Notes under the pieces: generated by a model
Database searches by the model: none
Told to the model about the DNA's origin: nothing
Seen by the model: the letters and a program-made list of their open reading frames with translations, nothing else
Source: CBDFLD01 sp965249005
GTDB taxonomy: Bacteria; Acidobacteriota; UBA6911
DNA length: 64,000 bases
Assembly (NCBI GenBank): GCA_965249005.1
Contig: CBDFLD010000020.1
Coordinates: 652,569 to 716,568 of the forward strand
Reading direction: 5' to 3'
Part shown: positions 1 through 8,398 of the stretch, in pieces
How positions within the stretch are numbered: position 1 is the stretch's first letter
Layout: the number at the start of each line of letters is the position of its first letter
Program-made: the position numbers and the translations under genes

Positions 1-1212
1 TGGAAAGACCCCCTGGTCAGCTTTGTTCTGGGCGTGTATTTCGTGACCGTCGCGATCATGAATTTCCTGCCTGTCACCTTCCCTGTCTTCAAGCGTGTCT
101 TCAGCACCACCTTGGAGCAAATGGGCCGCATTCAGTTTACCTACTACGGAAGCGCTGTGGTCTTTACTCTCGGAGGCGGCTGGTTCGTGAGCCGCTTGGG
201 GTATAAACGCGCCATTGCCGTAACGTTCGTGGTAGTCACCGCATCGTTGGTGCTCATTGGCAGCGCTCAATCGTACGCCGTGTTACTGGTCGGCTCCTTT
301 ACCTATGGCGTTGGCATCCTCTCGCTGTCGGTCACCACCATGGCCATTATCGGGGAACACTTTGGCAGCGTGCGCCAGAGGCTCTTTGTTCTCCATGCAA
401 TCTGTGGCTCCGCGGGGAGCGTCGTGGGCCCCGCCTCTCTGGGGTGGTTTCTGGGAAATTCAGAGCGCCTCGGCAAGAGCTGGAGGCTGGGATACTACTT
501 CACGGCAGCAATCACCGGCTTGCTGGTGCTTTGGCCGCTGCTTCTGCGATCGAAGACCCTGGCAAAAGAGAGCAGCGACGCCAAGACCAAACCCAGTGCT
601 GCTGAAGCCTTCAGACACATCCTCAGCCAACCCTCGATGTACATAATTTTTCTTCTGATCACGCTGCACGGATTTACCGACTCGGGAATGATCTCGTTTG
701 TCGGACAGCTGTACCAGGGAAGACTCGGCATCGACGCCGCCCAGGCGGCCTATTTTATTAGCTCCCACGCCACCGGATTCTTTATAGGTCGCTTGCTGCT
801 CAGCTGGATCACCGCGCGCTGGAAGATCCCCGAATTGCTAATTCTGACCGCGTGCTCCGCGAGTGGAGCGTTTTTCTTTGGGGCGACCATTGTTGGTCCA
901 AGCTATTTCTGGGCCATGCTCTACATGGGTCTTTCCGGCGTTTGCGTTTCCGGCAACAGCCCCTCCATCAATTCTTATCTGGGGATGCGTTTTCAAGACT
1001 ATGCCAAAACGGCGTACGCATTCATGTCGGGAATGAGCTACGTCGGAGCGGCCGTGGGACCCTACATTGTGGGCTACCTCGGTTCCAAGTACGGACTGGA
1101 GAAGAGCATGTGGATTGACCCGTTTTTCAGCCTTTCCCTGTCTTCAGTGGCTCTTTTCTGGTTCTATCGAGACAAGTCGAGGGAGGCGCCGGCGGCCATC
1201 GAGGAGACTTAG
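1..1212 (+). CDS. MFS transporter, 5' end outside the window
   Basis: The reading frame is open from base 1, so the true start lies upstream; a GTG at 34 is only an internal codon. About 400 residues are visible, with many hydrophobic stretches consistent with roughly eleven or twelve membrane helices. A central hydrophilic loop (around 575-610, rich in K, S, D and A) would separate the two six-helix halves. A GWFVSRLGYKR segment fits the loop 2-3 signature of the major facilitator superfamily. It is probably an inner-membrane solute transporter. Substrate cannot be assigned. The next gene starts about 120 bases downstream on the same strand. Confidence 0.8.
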   Translation, partial: WKDPLVSFVLGVYFVTVAIMNFLPVTFPVFKRVFSTTLEQMGRIQFTYYGSAVVFTLGGGWFVSRLGYKRAIAVTFVVVTASLVLIGSAQSYAVLLVGSFTYGVGILSLSVTTMAIIGEHFGSVRQRLFVLHAICGSAGSVVGPASLGWFLGNSERLGKSWRLGYYFTAAITGLLVLWPLLLRSKTLAKESSDAKTKPSAAEAFRHILSQPSMYIIFLLITLHGFTDSGMISFVGQLYQGRLGIDAAQAAYFISSHATGFFIGRLLLSWITARWKIPELLILTACSASGAFFFGATIVGPSYFWAMLYMGLSGVCVSGNSPSINSYLGMRFQDYAKTAYAFMSGMSYVGAAVGPYIVGYLGSKYGLEKSMWIDPFFSLSLSSVALFWFYRDKSREAPAAIEET

Positions 1213-1330
1213 CGGAAGCTACTGCGGTCGAGACGGGCGAATATGGCCGACACCGATCGTAGCAATCCCTAACGCAAAACGCTTTAGAAATAGGTTGTTC
1301 GGCAGGCTGTTTTCCATCAAGAGCAATTTT

Positions 1331-2152
1331 ATGACCTTCCAACTCTCAGAACAGCACATCGCAGATTACCACATGTCAGGATACACGGTCTTTCGGGAAA
1401 TCCTTTCCACATCGCTCATCGGTGATCTGCGCAAGGTGACCGATCGCGCACGGGAGATCGCGAGAGAAGTGACCGGTCCGCAGGCGCAGCGGCTGCAGCC
1501 GGTCGCGAAGTACGACCTCGACTTGCAGCCCTTCAAGGACTACGGAGAGCTGACGGAGCTGAACGATGCAATTCACCAGGTCCTCACTCCTCGACACTAT
1601 CACGCCGACATCGACTGGATGGGGGTCCTTCTGGAGCCGGCGGAGTTCCCCTGGTGCACGAACTGGCATCGCGACTGGCGGGACCATGTGCCCGAGCAGA
1701 TCTTCGAGTCGGAGTTCCGAGAGGAGTGGGACCGACAGACCTTCGACATCGACTACACGAACCAGGTCAACTGCGCGCTCTATGAGGATTCCTCCACCTG
1801 GTTCGTGCCTGGCAGCCACTACCGACAGAGAAACCTGCCAGGTGAAGTCGCTGCCCGCGACGCCTACAAGCACGACATGCACCGGGATCTCCCTGCCGAG
1901 CCCATGCAGCGTGAAAGGGACTGCCTCGACTATTGCCGGCTCATGCCTGGTGCCATCCAGCTTCGGCTCAATCCCGGAGACTTCGCGCTCTATCGTTCCA
2001 GCGCCTGGCATATGGGCAACTACGTTCCCTACCGAAAACGCGCCACCATTCACGACTTCTGCAACACCCCGGAATACGCGGAGTACGTCCAGGAGAGGCG
2101 CAAGCGACTGGTAGCGACTCGAGCGAAGCAGGAGACAGACGCCGTCGACTGA
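1331..2152 (+). CDS. Phytanoyl-CoA dioxygenase (PhyH) family protein
   Basis: This 273-residue protein belongs to the Fe(II)/2-oxoglutarate-dependent PhyH family. Visible metal ligands are the HxD pair in NWHRDW (H113, D115) and a distal histidine in SAWHMGN (H227), followed by a basic YRKR segment suited to binding 2-oxoglutarate. PGSHYRQ (about 160-166) is the usual PhyH proline-glycine-serine-histidine turn. I chose the ATG at 1331 because the family homology begins there; the frame is open further upstream (to about 1067) but that part overlaps the MFS gene and is low-complexity. The substrate is unknown. These enzymes hydroxylate diverse small molecules in the cytoplasm. Confidence 0.8.
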   Translation: MTFQLSEQHIADYHMSGYTVFREILSTSLIGDLRKVTDRAREIAREVTGPQAQRLQPVAKYDLDLQPFKDYGELTELNDAIHQVLTPRHYHADIDWMGVLLEPAEFPWCTNWHRDWRDHVPEQIFESEFREEWDRQTFDIDYTNQVNCALYEDSSTWFVPGSHYRQRNLPGEVAARDAYKHDMHRDLPAEPMQRERDCLDYCRLMPGAIQLRLNPGDFALYRSSAWHMGNYVPYRKRATIHDFCNTPEYAEYVQERRKRLVATRAKQETDAVD

Positions 2153-2327
2153 AGTTTCAACGCGTGAGTAACCCCGGCAAGCTGGCGTCACTCGATAAGG
2201 GTCTGGCGCACATATGACACGGAGCCACATCCGAAGCCCTTCTTTCAATGCTCGCGTGCGCGCAGTATGACGAGGATGAAGAGACGTGTTTCTTTTACGA
2301 TCTTTACCGTGTGGCAGGGTCCTGTGG

Positions 2328-3056
2328 ATGCAGCGATGCATCATCCACGGGCCATTTTCTGACGGGGCGGTCCTCGGTTTCCTGCTCGCGCTCTCCCTGA
2401 CTTTTGCCACAGGATGCGGCCACCATACACCCGATGGATCTGCCGCTCGGGACGCCCTGTTCGATCCCGTTGGCATCTTCGTCGTCGACGGTAACTCACA
2501 CACCCAGTCGCGGCACGGCGCGGTGGCGATGCCGCAAAACGTCCTACAGGAACTCGGCAATCCGCCGGGCCTTGAGTTGATCGACCAGGCCCACAGCGGC
2601 CACGGTATGGTGCAGATGCGAGACCGAGTCCTGGAAGGTGTCGACCCGTTGCACCGCCCGGGACAAGTCAACTTGCTCCTGTATTGGGAAGGGGTACATG
2701 ATCTTTACCAAGGCTTCAGCGTCGAGGAGACGTACGAGCGGCTCCGCGAGTACGGAATCGCCCGGCGGCTGGCCGGCTTTACCGTGGTAACTTTGTCCCT
2801 GTTGCCGGCGAGAGAGAAAAGCACTCCACCAACGTACGAGCAGGACCGGCAGGCGGTAAACGCCCTGTTGCGGCTGAATTGGAGAGAGTTTGCCGATGCC
2901 TTTGTCGACGTGGGTGCCGATCCGGAGATGGGCGATCCCGAGGCTCCCAAACGCGGTGTCTACTACAGCCACGATCGTGTCCACATGACCGATGCCGGCA
3001 GCGAACGGGTGGCCCAGCTCGTCGCGGACGCACTGCGGCCGTTGCTGGGCCAGTGA
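2328..3056 (+). CDS. SGNH/GDSL hydrolase-like lipoprotein
   Basis: The protein is about 242 residues from the ATG at 2328; a GTG at 2286 is an alternative. It has a hydrophobic signal ending in a lipobox-like TFATGC, so it is probably a membrane-anchored lipoprotein. The fold looks like SGNH hydrolase. The block I motif is present as VDGNSHT (GNS instead of GDS). Block II glycine lies in SGHGM. The block V-like YSHDRVHMTDAGS supplies the D and H of the catalytic dyad. The block III asparagine is not obvious: the equivalent stretch reads YWEGVHDL. It may be a divergent esterase or a non-catalytic relative. Confidence 0.6.
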   Translation: MQRCIIHGPFSDGAVLGFLLALSLTFATGCGHHTPDGSAARDALFDPVGIFVVDGNSHTQSRHGAVAMPQNVLQELGNPPGLELIDQAHSGHGMVQMRDRVLEGVDPLHRPGQVNLLLYWEGVHDLYQGFSVEETYERLREYGIARRLAGFTVVTLSLLPAREKSTPPTYEQDRQAVNALLRLNWREFADAFVDVGADPEMGDPEAPKRGVYYSHDRVHMTDAGSERVAQLVADALRPLLGQ

Positions 3057-3161
3057 CCGCAACCGTTCGCTCGAAATTTGTTCGTCGTTCGAACCGGGCA
3101 AATGACAACAGGTGACTTTTACCACCAAGACTCGCAGGCATGCCGGCCGTTCCCCGCATTC

Positions 3162-4133
3162 CTAGTTCAGAAAGCCTCTCGCATAGAGCGTCTGTACGCG
3201 TTCGAGGTGAGACGGGGGAATCGGTGGCAGGTTGATACAGGCCGCAAGCTCCTCGATCTCCGCGACGTTTTTGACCCCAGGAACCGTTGTGTCGATGTCG
3301 CGGTTCATCAGGCAGAACACCATGGCGGCCTGCGACAGGGTGCGGATGGGGCCCTCGAGTAGAAAGTCCAGCTGGGGGGCACTGGCAGCGTCTTGCGCCA
3401 ACAAGGTCCCTGGAGGTATTGGCCGGTCTACCTGTAGGCTCAGCGCCCCTGCCGCGTGAGAACGGATACCGATCACACCCATGTCGAGTGATTTTGCCAG
3501 TGGAATGATCTGGCCGTTGTCAAACAGCTCAACCCCAGTGGGGGCTGCGGTTTGAGCGGTCTGATTCAGTAAGTTGTAATAGGCCAAGACGGTATCATAT
3601 CGCCCACTCTGCATTATTCGCTGCAGGGTTGGCACATCGGGCTCCATTCCCGATACGCCAATAAACCGGATTTTCCCAGCTTGTTGGACTTGTTGATAGG
3701 CCTCTAGCACGGGTCCCAAGACGTCCTCGGCACTGAGTGAATTCGGGCTATCGCCCCGCTGCGGCGTCAACCGGTTGTGGACCTGGAGTATATCGACTGC
3801 ATCCCGGCGTAGCCGCCGCAGACTGCCTTCCACGGATCGGCTGACTGCGCCGGCCACATCGGACATGTCATCAGCCGGCAAATGAACCTTGGTGGCAACG
3901 ACCACCGTTTCCTGACGGCCCTCCAACGCCCAGCCCAGAACCTCCTCGGCTTTACCACTACCGTAACCGGGTGCGACATCAAAGAAATTCACGCCGAGTT
4001 CAAGCGCCCGGTGGATCGCCCGTGCCGACTCCGCTTCAGTTGTCGTTCCCCACACCTGTCCAATACCCCCACCCCCGAAACCGACTCGCGAAACTAGCAA
4101 GCCTGTCCGGCCCAATTCAGTGTGTTCCATCAT
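3162..4133 (-). CDS. Aldo/keto reductase
   Basis: This 323-residue NAD(P)H-dependent oxidoreductase has the AKR (beta/alpha)8 barrel. The catalytic tetrad is recognisable: D52 and Y57 in FFDVAPGYG, K82 in VATKVH and H119 in LQVHN. The C-terminal part (FCLMNRD and VPGVKNV) fits the cofactor-binding region. The minus-strand start has tandem ATG codons preceded by an AAGGA ribosome-binding site 7 to 10 bases upstream. The gene is convergent with the SGNH gene. It probably reduces sugar or keto aldehydes; the physiological substrate is not inferable. Confidence 0.88.
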   Translation of the reverse strand: MMEHTELGRTGLLVSRVGFGGGGIGQVWGTTTEAESARAIHRALELGVNFFDVAPGYGSGKAEEVLGWALEGRQETVVVATKVHLPADDMSDVAGAVSRSVEGSLRRLRRDAVDILQVHNRLTPQRGDSPNSLSAEDVLGPVLEAYQQVQQAGKIRFIGVSGMEPDVPTLQRIMQSGRYDTVLAYYNLLNQTAQTAAPTGVELFDNGQIIPLAKSLDMGVIGIRSHAAGALSLQVDRPIPPGTLLAQDAASAPQLDFLLEGPIRTLSQAAMVFCLMNRDIDTTVPGVKNVAEIEELAACINLPPIPPSHLERVQTLYARGFLN

Positions 4134-4333
4134 GTTGAAATCCTTGTGTTTTCTAGTTGCCGATCAGCACTCGCAGGGCTCTTGCATATTAGTCCTACTC
4201 CCGTTTTCATCGAATGATGACCGACCCTCTGATTGCGGTCAAGGATGCATGAACCCTCTGGAACCCACTCACTATCGGGATTTCAAAGACCTGGGTAAAA
4301 AAGAAGGACGTCCCTACTTTTGAGTGCGGCGTG

Positions 4334-4625
4334 CTAGGGATTGGGACCTTCGTTCTTGCCAATATCTATTGGTAACCCGTCATCACCTAGAAACTTCACC
4401 GTGATAGTCGCGCCACCGATGCCGAGGAAGATGAACTGGGTCTGAAATCCATCTCCCGGAGGTGTTGAGGAAGATCAAGGTCATGACATAGCCACCTCCA
4501 TCGGTCACCTGTCGATAAAACAAAGACTGGGTCGTGGCTGGCTGGGTCAGATCGGCAATGGGGGTACTGGTAAGAAGCAGATCTCCACGCTGGTTGGTAC
4601 TCAGGCGAAGAGCCAGAATGGACAG
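4334..4625 (-). pseudogene. Remnant of a secreted repeat protein, frameshifted
   Basis: On the minus strand two open segments in different frames can be read one after the other. The first gives ALRLSTNQRGDLLLTS followed by YRQVTDGGGYVMTLIFLNT. The second gives GDGFQTQFIFLGIGG, then TITVKFLGDDGLP and a stop at 4334-4336. The pattern (F/Y-x-Q-V-x-D-GGG followed by hydrophobic strands and a K-F-L/F-x-D-D/S-G strand) is the same type seen in the intact secreted protein at 23574-24314 (FAQVADGGGFRTLVLIMN, LKFFDSDGNP). This is therefore the C-terminal end of a related secreted beta-sandwich protein, broken by a frameshift or internal deletion. Its 5' end abuts the next remnant at about 4622. Confidence 0.6.
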
Positions 4626-4943
4626 TGTCCCGATGTCAAATGGTCAGTTTCGGGAGAGGGTGGCTTAAGGCCGGTTTGGTCGCCGGACGGGAGGGAGCTT
4701 TATTATATGAGCCGCGATGGCAACAAGATGATGGTCGTACCCATTCAGACACAACCGACGTTTAGGGCGGGCAAGCTTAAAGTCCTGTTTGAGGGAAAGT
4801 ACGGTGTGTTCTTTGACATCTCCCCCGATGGCGAGCGCTTTTTGATGAGTAAGATCGAAAGCAACCAGAGGGTACCATCACTACAAATCAATGTCGTTCT
4901 GAACTGGTTTGAAGAACTCAAGCGCCGCGTCCCCAAAGGGTAG
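4623..4943 (+). pseudogene. C-terminal fragment of a PD40/WD40-like propeller protein
   Basis: The open frame reads a typical last blade of a TolB/PD40 beta-propeller: RPVWSPDGRELYYMSRDG, then FDISPDGERFLMSK, ending in NVVLNWFEELKRRVPKG. Such tails are common at the end of Acidobacteriota-type Ser/Thr kinase or winged-helix proteins with PD40 blades. No start codon, kinase domain or earlier blades precede it. At about 4622 it abuts an unrelated minus-strand remnant. It is a truncated, probably dead gene. Confidence 0.7.
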
Positions 4944-4994
4944 GTTGCATAGTGGTGGTTATCTTTAATCAGTAAGGGCACTTTACCTTACCAC

Positions 4995-5381
4995 ATGCGG
5001 TCCGATCTTTCGAAGAAAGCGAAAGGGTCGCGAATGTCGGACAATAGGGCGCCTCGAAGTTTTCCAGCGTTATCGCTTTTCCTCCTCGCTGGTTCTCCTG
5101 CGCAGGCCCAGACGGGCCGCATTCTCGGTACAGTCTCGAACGAAACAGGCGCTGTGGTCCCTGGAGTAACGGCTACATAGTCAGGCAACCAACATCCGCC
5201 GGAACTTCTTCACAAATGACAGCGGCAACTACGATTTTCCGGAGCTATCGGTTGGTCTCTACATTGTTCGGGCTCAGTTCTCTGGGTTCAAGACTGCCGA
5301 AACCGAGGTGCTAGTGCAAGTCTCTCAGATTGTGCGACAAGACCTGCGACTGGTTGGCGGTGCACTTACCGAAGTCGTGAA
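4995..5381 (+). pseudogene. Head of a TonB-dependent receptor with a carboxypeptidase-regulatory-like domain
   Basis: A signal peptide (PALSLFLLAGSPAQAQ) leads into TGRILGTVSNETGAVVPGV, the usual first repeat of Acidobacteriota TonB receptors. The frame is then lost near 5180. In the neighbouring frame the same domain continues (ATNIRRNFFTNDSGNYDF, then FKTAETEVLVQVSQ and RQDLRLVGGALTEVV) up to about 5381, where an IS3-type end begins. The plug and beta-barrel are missing. So the gene carries both a frameshift and an insertion or truncation. Confidence 0.75.
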
Positions 5382-5808
5382 TGGACTGCCCAGGGTTTCG
5401 TAGACACTTTTGAAGGCCTAAAATAAGGCAACTTTCAGAGTGAAACAATGGGACAGCCTAGATACACAGATGAGTTCAAACGGGAAGCAGTGCGGCAAGT
5501 TACCGAGAAGGGGCATCCGGTCAAAGAGGTTGCCGAACGGCTCGGGATGTCGAGCTACAGCCTCTACGAGTGGGTCAAGAAGTACGGCCCAGCCACTGGG
5601 ACGAAGACAAGACAGCTAGCGAACAAAGACGATGAGATCCGGCGGCTGCGGGCGGAGCTGAAGCGGGTGACCGAAGAGGAATTAAAAAGAGGGACGTTCC
5701 CCACGTTTACCAGGTTTTTTCGACGGGATCGACACACGCGGGTGTAGCGGTGCGTCGTCGAGGCGTACAACACGATTTCACGGTAAGCGGCAAGCTAACA
5801 TTGATGGT
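5382..5808 (+). mobile_element. IS3-family element fragment (left part only)
   Basis: The boundary is placed at 5382, where TGGACTGCCCAGGGTTTCGT resembles a terminal inverted repeat of IS3-group elements and where TonB receptor coding sequence stops. The orfA homologue follows; orfB and the right end are absent. The fragment ends at or before the IS1380 copy whose flanking CTAG is at 5809. Confidence 0.5.
5448..5747 (+). pseudogene. IS3-family OrfA (HTH), altered C-terminus
   Basis: The first 75 or so of 99 residues match the IS3/IS911 OrfA pattern: helix-turn-helix with YTDEFKREAVRQV, VKEVAERLGMSSYSLYEWVKKY and the leucine-zipper-like DEIRRLRAELKRVTEE. The usual continuation (RDILKKAxxYFAK) is replaced by an arginine-rich tail ending in a stop at 5745-5747. 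No OrfB catalytic domain follows, so it cannot make a functional transposase. Confidence 0.7.
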
Positions 5809-5812
5809 CTAG

Positions 5813-7666
5813 ACCTTAGTCCAGCGTGATTTTTTGCATGAGGAGGAAGAAAAGCCCTGGAACGTGCGCCGTTACGGGATAAAATGCGTTTGATATATTT
5901 ACAAGACATCCCGAAAGGAGCACATTCCAGGTGAATAAAAGAAACCACAGAATCCTCCTCCGAGACAAGCAAAATCTTACACGCCGGTTGGAAAGAAATC
6001 AGTTTGAGGACCGGTCCGATCCTATGTTCAAGGACTCCAACACCTACTACGAGATCGCCGAGAGAACGCGCGCCATCGGATCTGGTGGTATCGGAGCCAT
6101 TCACAAGCTCGTGTGTAAGCTTGGATTGGACAAAGATATCAACAGAAACATCGTTTTGCTCAAGTACCACTTTCCTTACTGGGAATCCGATCATGTACTG
6201 AACATCGCATACAACGTCTTGTCGGGTGGAACCTGTCTCGAAGATATCGAGCGGTTGCGCCAGGATGAGACCTACATGAACGGACTGGGAGCCGAGAGGA
6301 TTCCGGATCCCACGACGGCTGGAGATTTCCTCCGTCGTTTCGATGAGGATTGGATCTTCGGACTTCAGGAAACCATCAATGAAACCCGAACCAAGGTGTG
6401 GAAGTTGCAGGATGCTTCCTTCCGGAAGGAGGCCATCATCGACGTGGACGGGACCGTCGCCGGAACCTTGGGGGAATGCAAGGAAGGAATGGACATTGCC
6501 TACAACGGGATCTGGGGTTACGCACCGTTGATCGTGACCTTGGCCAATACGAATGAGGTCCTCTATCTGATGAATCGGCCGGGCAACCGTCCCTCTTCCG
6601 ACGGAGCGGCCGAGTGGATGGACCGGGCAATCGATCTGGTGTCGTCGGTGTTTACGAAGGTCTGGCTTCGGGGCGACACGGATTTCTCGCTGACGAGAAA
6701 CTTCGATCGCTGGGACGAGCGGGTTGGTTTTGTCTTTGGTTATGACGCCAAGCCGAACCTGGTCGGGATGGCCGATGCCCTGCCGGAGAGACAATGGAAA
6801 CCGCTCGAGCGGCCTCCTCGTTATGAGGTCAAGAGCGAAGAACGGCGCCGTCCGGAAAACGTCAAAGAACAAGTAATCAAGGAGAGAGAATTCAAGAACA
6901 TCCGCCTGCAGAGCGAGCAGGTCGCCGAGTTTGACTATCGTCCCGGACACTGTAAGAAAACCTATCGCATGGTTGTGGTTCGGAAGAACCTCACGATCGA
7001 AAAGGGGGAGCACCGGCTGTTTGATGAGGTCCGGTACTTCTTCTACATCACCAACGATCGGGAGATGACGATGGGAGAAGTGGTCCTTTTTGCCAACGAT
7101 CGCTGCAACCAGGAAAACGTCATCGGTCAGCTCAAGAGTGGAGTGAACGCCTTGAGGATGCCTTCGGACAGTCTGGTATCGAACTGGGCCTACATGGTCA
7201 TCGCATCGCTGGCGTGGAATCTGAAGGCCTGGTATGGCCTGGTGACGCAGGCGCCGACAGTACGTCGTGATATCTTGAGGATGGAGTTCAAACGCTTCCT
7301 GGTGAACTTTGTGCAAATACCCTGTCAGATTGTAAGAACCGGTCGTCGCCTCGTTTACAGGATATTGGCCTATAGCAAGCATCTCGAAACCTTTTTGGCG
7401 ACGTTCGACTATATCAGGCAACTCAGGTTTACTTGAAGGCGCCTCGCCGGCGGGTGAGCCCGTACCCCCGGCGGAGCAAGAGTGGCGGGCGAAAGGAAGG
7501 GCATAACAGAGACAAACAAGATCAAGTGATCCAGACAACCAATGGAAGGTTTGTCTCTTGTGTTTCTCTTTGCTTTCCCTGTTACGCACAAGGAGCTGAA
7601 ATCCACGAGATATTCGGAAAAGGCAAACGATTTTCCGAGCGAGCTCATACCTCGCTTATTTTGGGA
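5813..7666 (+). mobile_element. IS1380-family insertion sequence, copy 1
   Basis: The element is 1,854 bp and bracketed by CTAG at 5809-5812 and 7667-7670, consistent with a 4-bp target duplication. Apart from the last base (A here, G in copy 2), every stretch I compared is identical to the element at 33727-35580. Terminal inverted repeats are weak by eye (both ends share CC, an A and AGCG). A single transposase gene is inside. The left flank is the IS3 fragment; the right flank is the upstream region of the DUF1844 gene. Confidence 0.85.
5931..7436 (+). CDS. IS1380-family transposase, copy 1
   Basis: The predicted 501-residue DDE transposase has the family segments NIAYNVLSGGTCLEDIERLR and RIPDPTTAGDFLRRF. 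Candidate catalytic acidic residues are D171/D173 (IIDVDGT), D249/D251 (RGDTDFSLT) and E395 (DRCNQENVIGQL). The C-terminal SNWAYMVIASLAWNLKAW is also typical. It is a full-length frame and so probably active. A long open frame on the opposite strand is a compositional shadow. Confidence 0.92.
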   Translation: MNKRNHRILLRDKQNLTRRLERNQFEDRSDPMFKDSNTYYEIAERTRAIGSGGIGAIHKLVCKLGLDKDINRNIVLLKYHFPYWESDHVLNIAYNVLSGGTCLEDIERLRQDETYMNGLGAERIPDPTTAGDFLRRFDEDWIFGLQETINETRTKVWKLQDASFRKEAIIDVDGTVAGTLGECKEGMDIAYNGIWGYAPLIVTLANTNEVLYLMNRPGNRPSSDGAAEWMDRAIDLVSSVFTKVWLRGDTDFSLTRNFDRWDERVGFVFGYDAKPNLVGMADALPERQWKPLERPPRYEVKSEERRRPENVKEQVIKEREFKNIRLQSEQVAEFDYRPGHCKKTYRMVVVRKNLTIEKGEHRLFDEVRYFFYITNDREMTMGEVVLFANDRCNQENVIGQLKSGVNALRMPSDSLVSNWAYMVIASLAWNLKAWYGLVTQAPTVRRDILRMEFKRFLVNFVQIPCQIVRTGRRLVYRILAYSKHLETFLATFDYIRQLRFT

Positions 7667-7937
7667 CTAGTTTTTGAATGTCTGCTTTCGGTTCCATCCC
7701 GTTGCATTAGCTCCATTGGATTGTCGATCGAGGCAAGATGTCATTGTACCGCGCGTTGCGGTCGGGAGATACCGGCAGCGAAGATGATTCGCCCCCTCTG
7801 CAAGCTGGAAAACAAATCCCGCTTGAAGCGAGAAAGTCTAGGGTGATAGCATAACTGGTTTTGACAGACACTGAACCGCGGAAGGATCAACTGGGTTTTC
7901 TGTTTCGTGGGATCATTTTCGAATCAGGTGCTATGGC

Positions 7938-8390
7938 ATGACAAAAGAGGAAGAGGAAGAATCTTCGTTTCGTATCACGGACAAGAGGCAGTTCCGTGAG
8001 GATGGCGATCGGCGCGAGAGCATTGAGGACGAAACTCCCCCCACCGAGCAGGCTCAGCCGGAGTCGCCGTCGCCAGCGAGCTCCGCGGAAGCGGGAGCTG
8101 CACCAGTGGTGGGGGAGGCCCCTCCCGGCACCCAGCCTCCGATCGATTTTCCTTCCTACATTCTTTCCTACTACACGCAGGGGCTCGTTCTTCTTGGAGA
8201 AGTGCCAAATCCCTACAGTAACAAGAAGGAAGAAGACCTCCAGGCCTCAAAGCATACGATCGACATTCTCGGCCTGCTCGAAGAAAAGACCAAAGGGAAT
8301 CTAAGCGAGGAAGAGCAAAAACTCTTGGAAAGCGTTCTGTACGAGCTGCGGATGAAGTTCATGGCCAAGACCAGCAAGATCAAACTATAG
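7938..8390 (+). CDS. DUF1844 domain protein
   Basis: The protein has 150 residues. The N-terminal half is acidic and proline/alanine-rich (probably disordered). From about residue 74 the DUF1844 pattern is clear: DFPSYILSYYTQGLVLLGE, then KHTIDILGLLEEKTKGNLS and a helical end LLESVLYELRMKFM. The biochemical function is unknown. It ends 8 bases before ribF and is probably co-transcribed with ribF, gatC and gatA, an arrangement in keeping with an Acidobacteriota host. Confidence 0.85.
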   Translation: MTKEEEEESSFRITDKRQFREDGDRRESIEDETPPTEQAQPESPSPASSAEAGAAPVVGEAPPGTQPPIDFPSYILSYYTQGLVLLGEVPNPYSNKKEEDLQASKHTIDILGLLEEKTKGNLSEEEQKLLESVLYELRMKFMAKTSKIKL

Positions 8391-8398
8391 GGTATGGC

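Noticed and set aside
1376..2671. A 431-codon minus-strand frame
   Set aside because: It is antisense to the PhyH and SGNH genes, which carry clear motifs; the minus-strand frame does not.
5778..7589. A 603-codon open frame on the minus strand (and its twin at 33653-35503)
   Set aside because: It is antisense to the IS1380 transposase, shows no known family motifs, and its translation has a shadow-like composition (rich in H, P, R and V without domain pattern).
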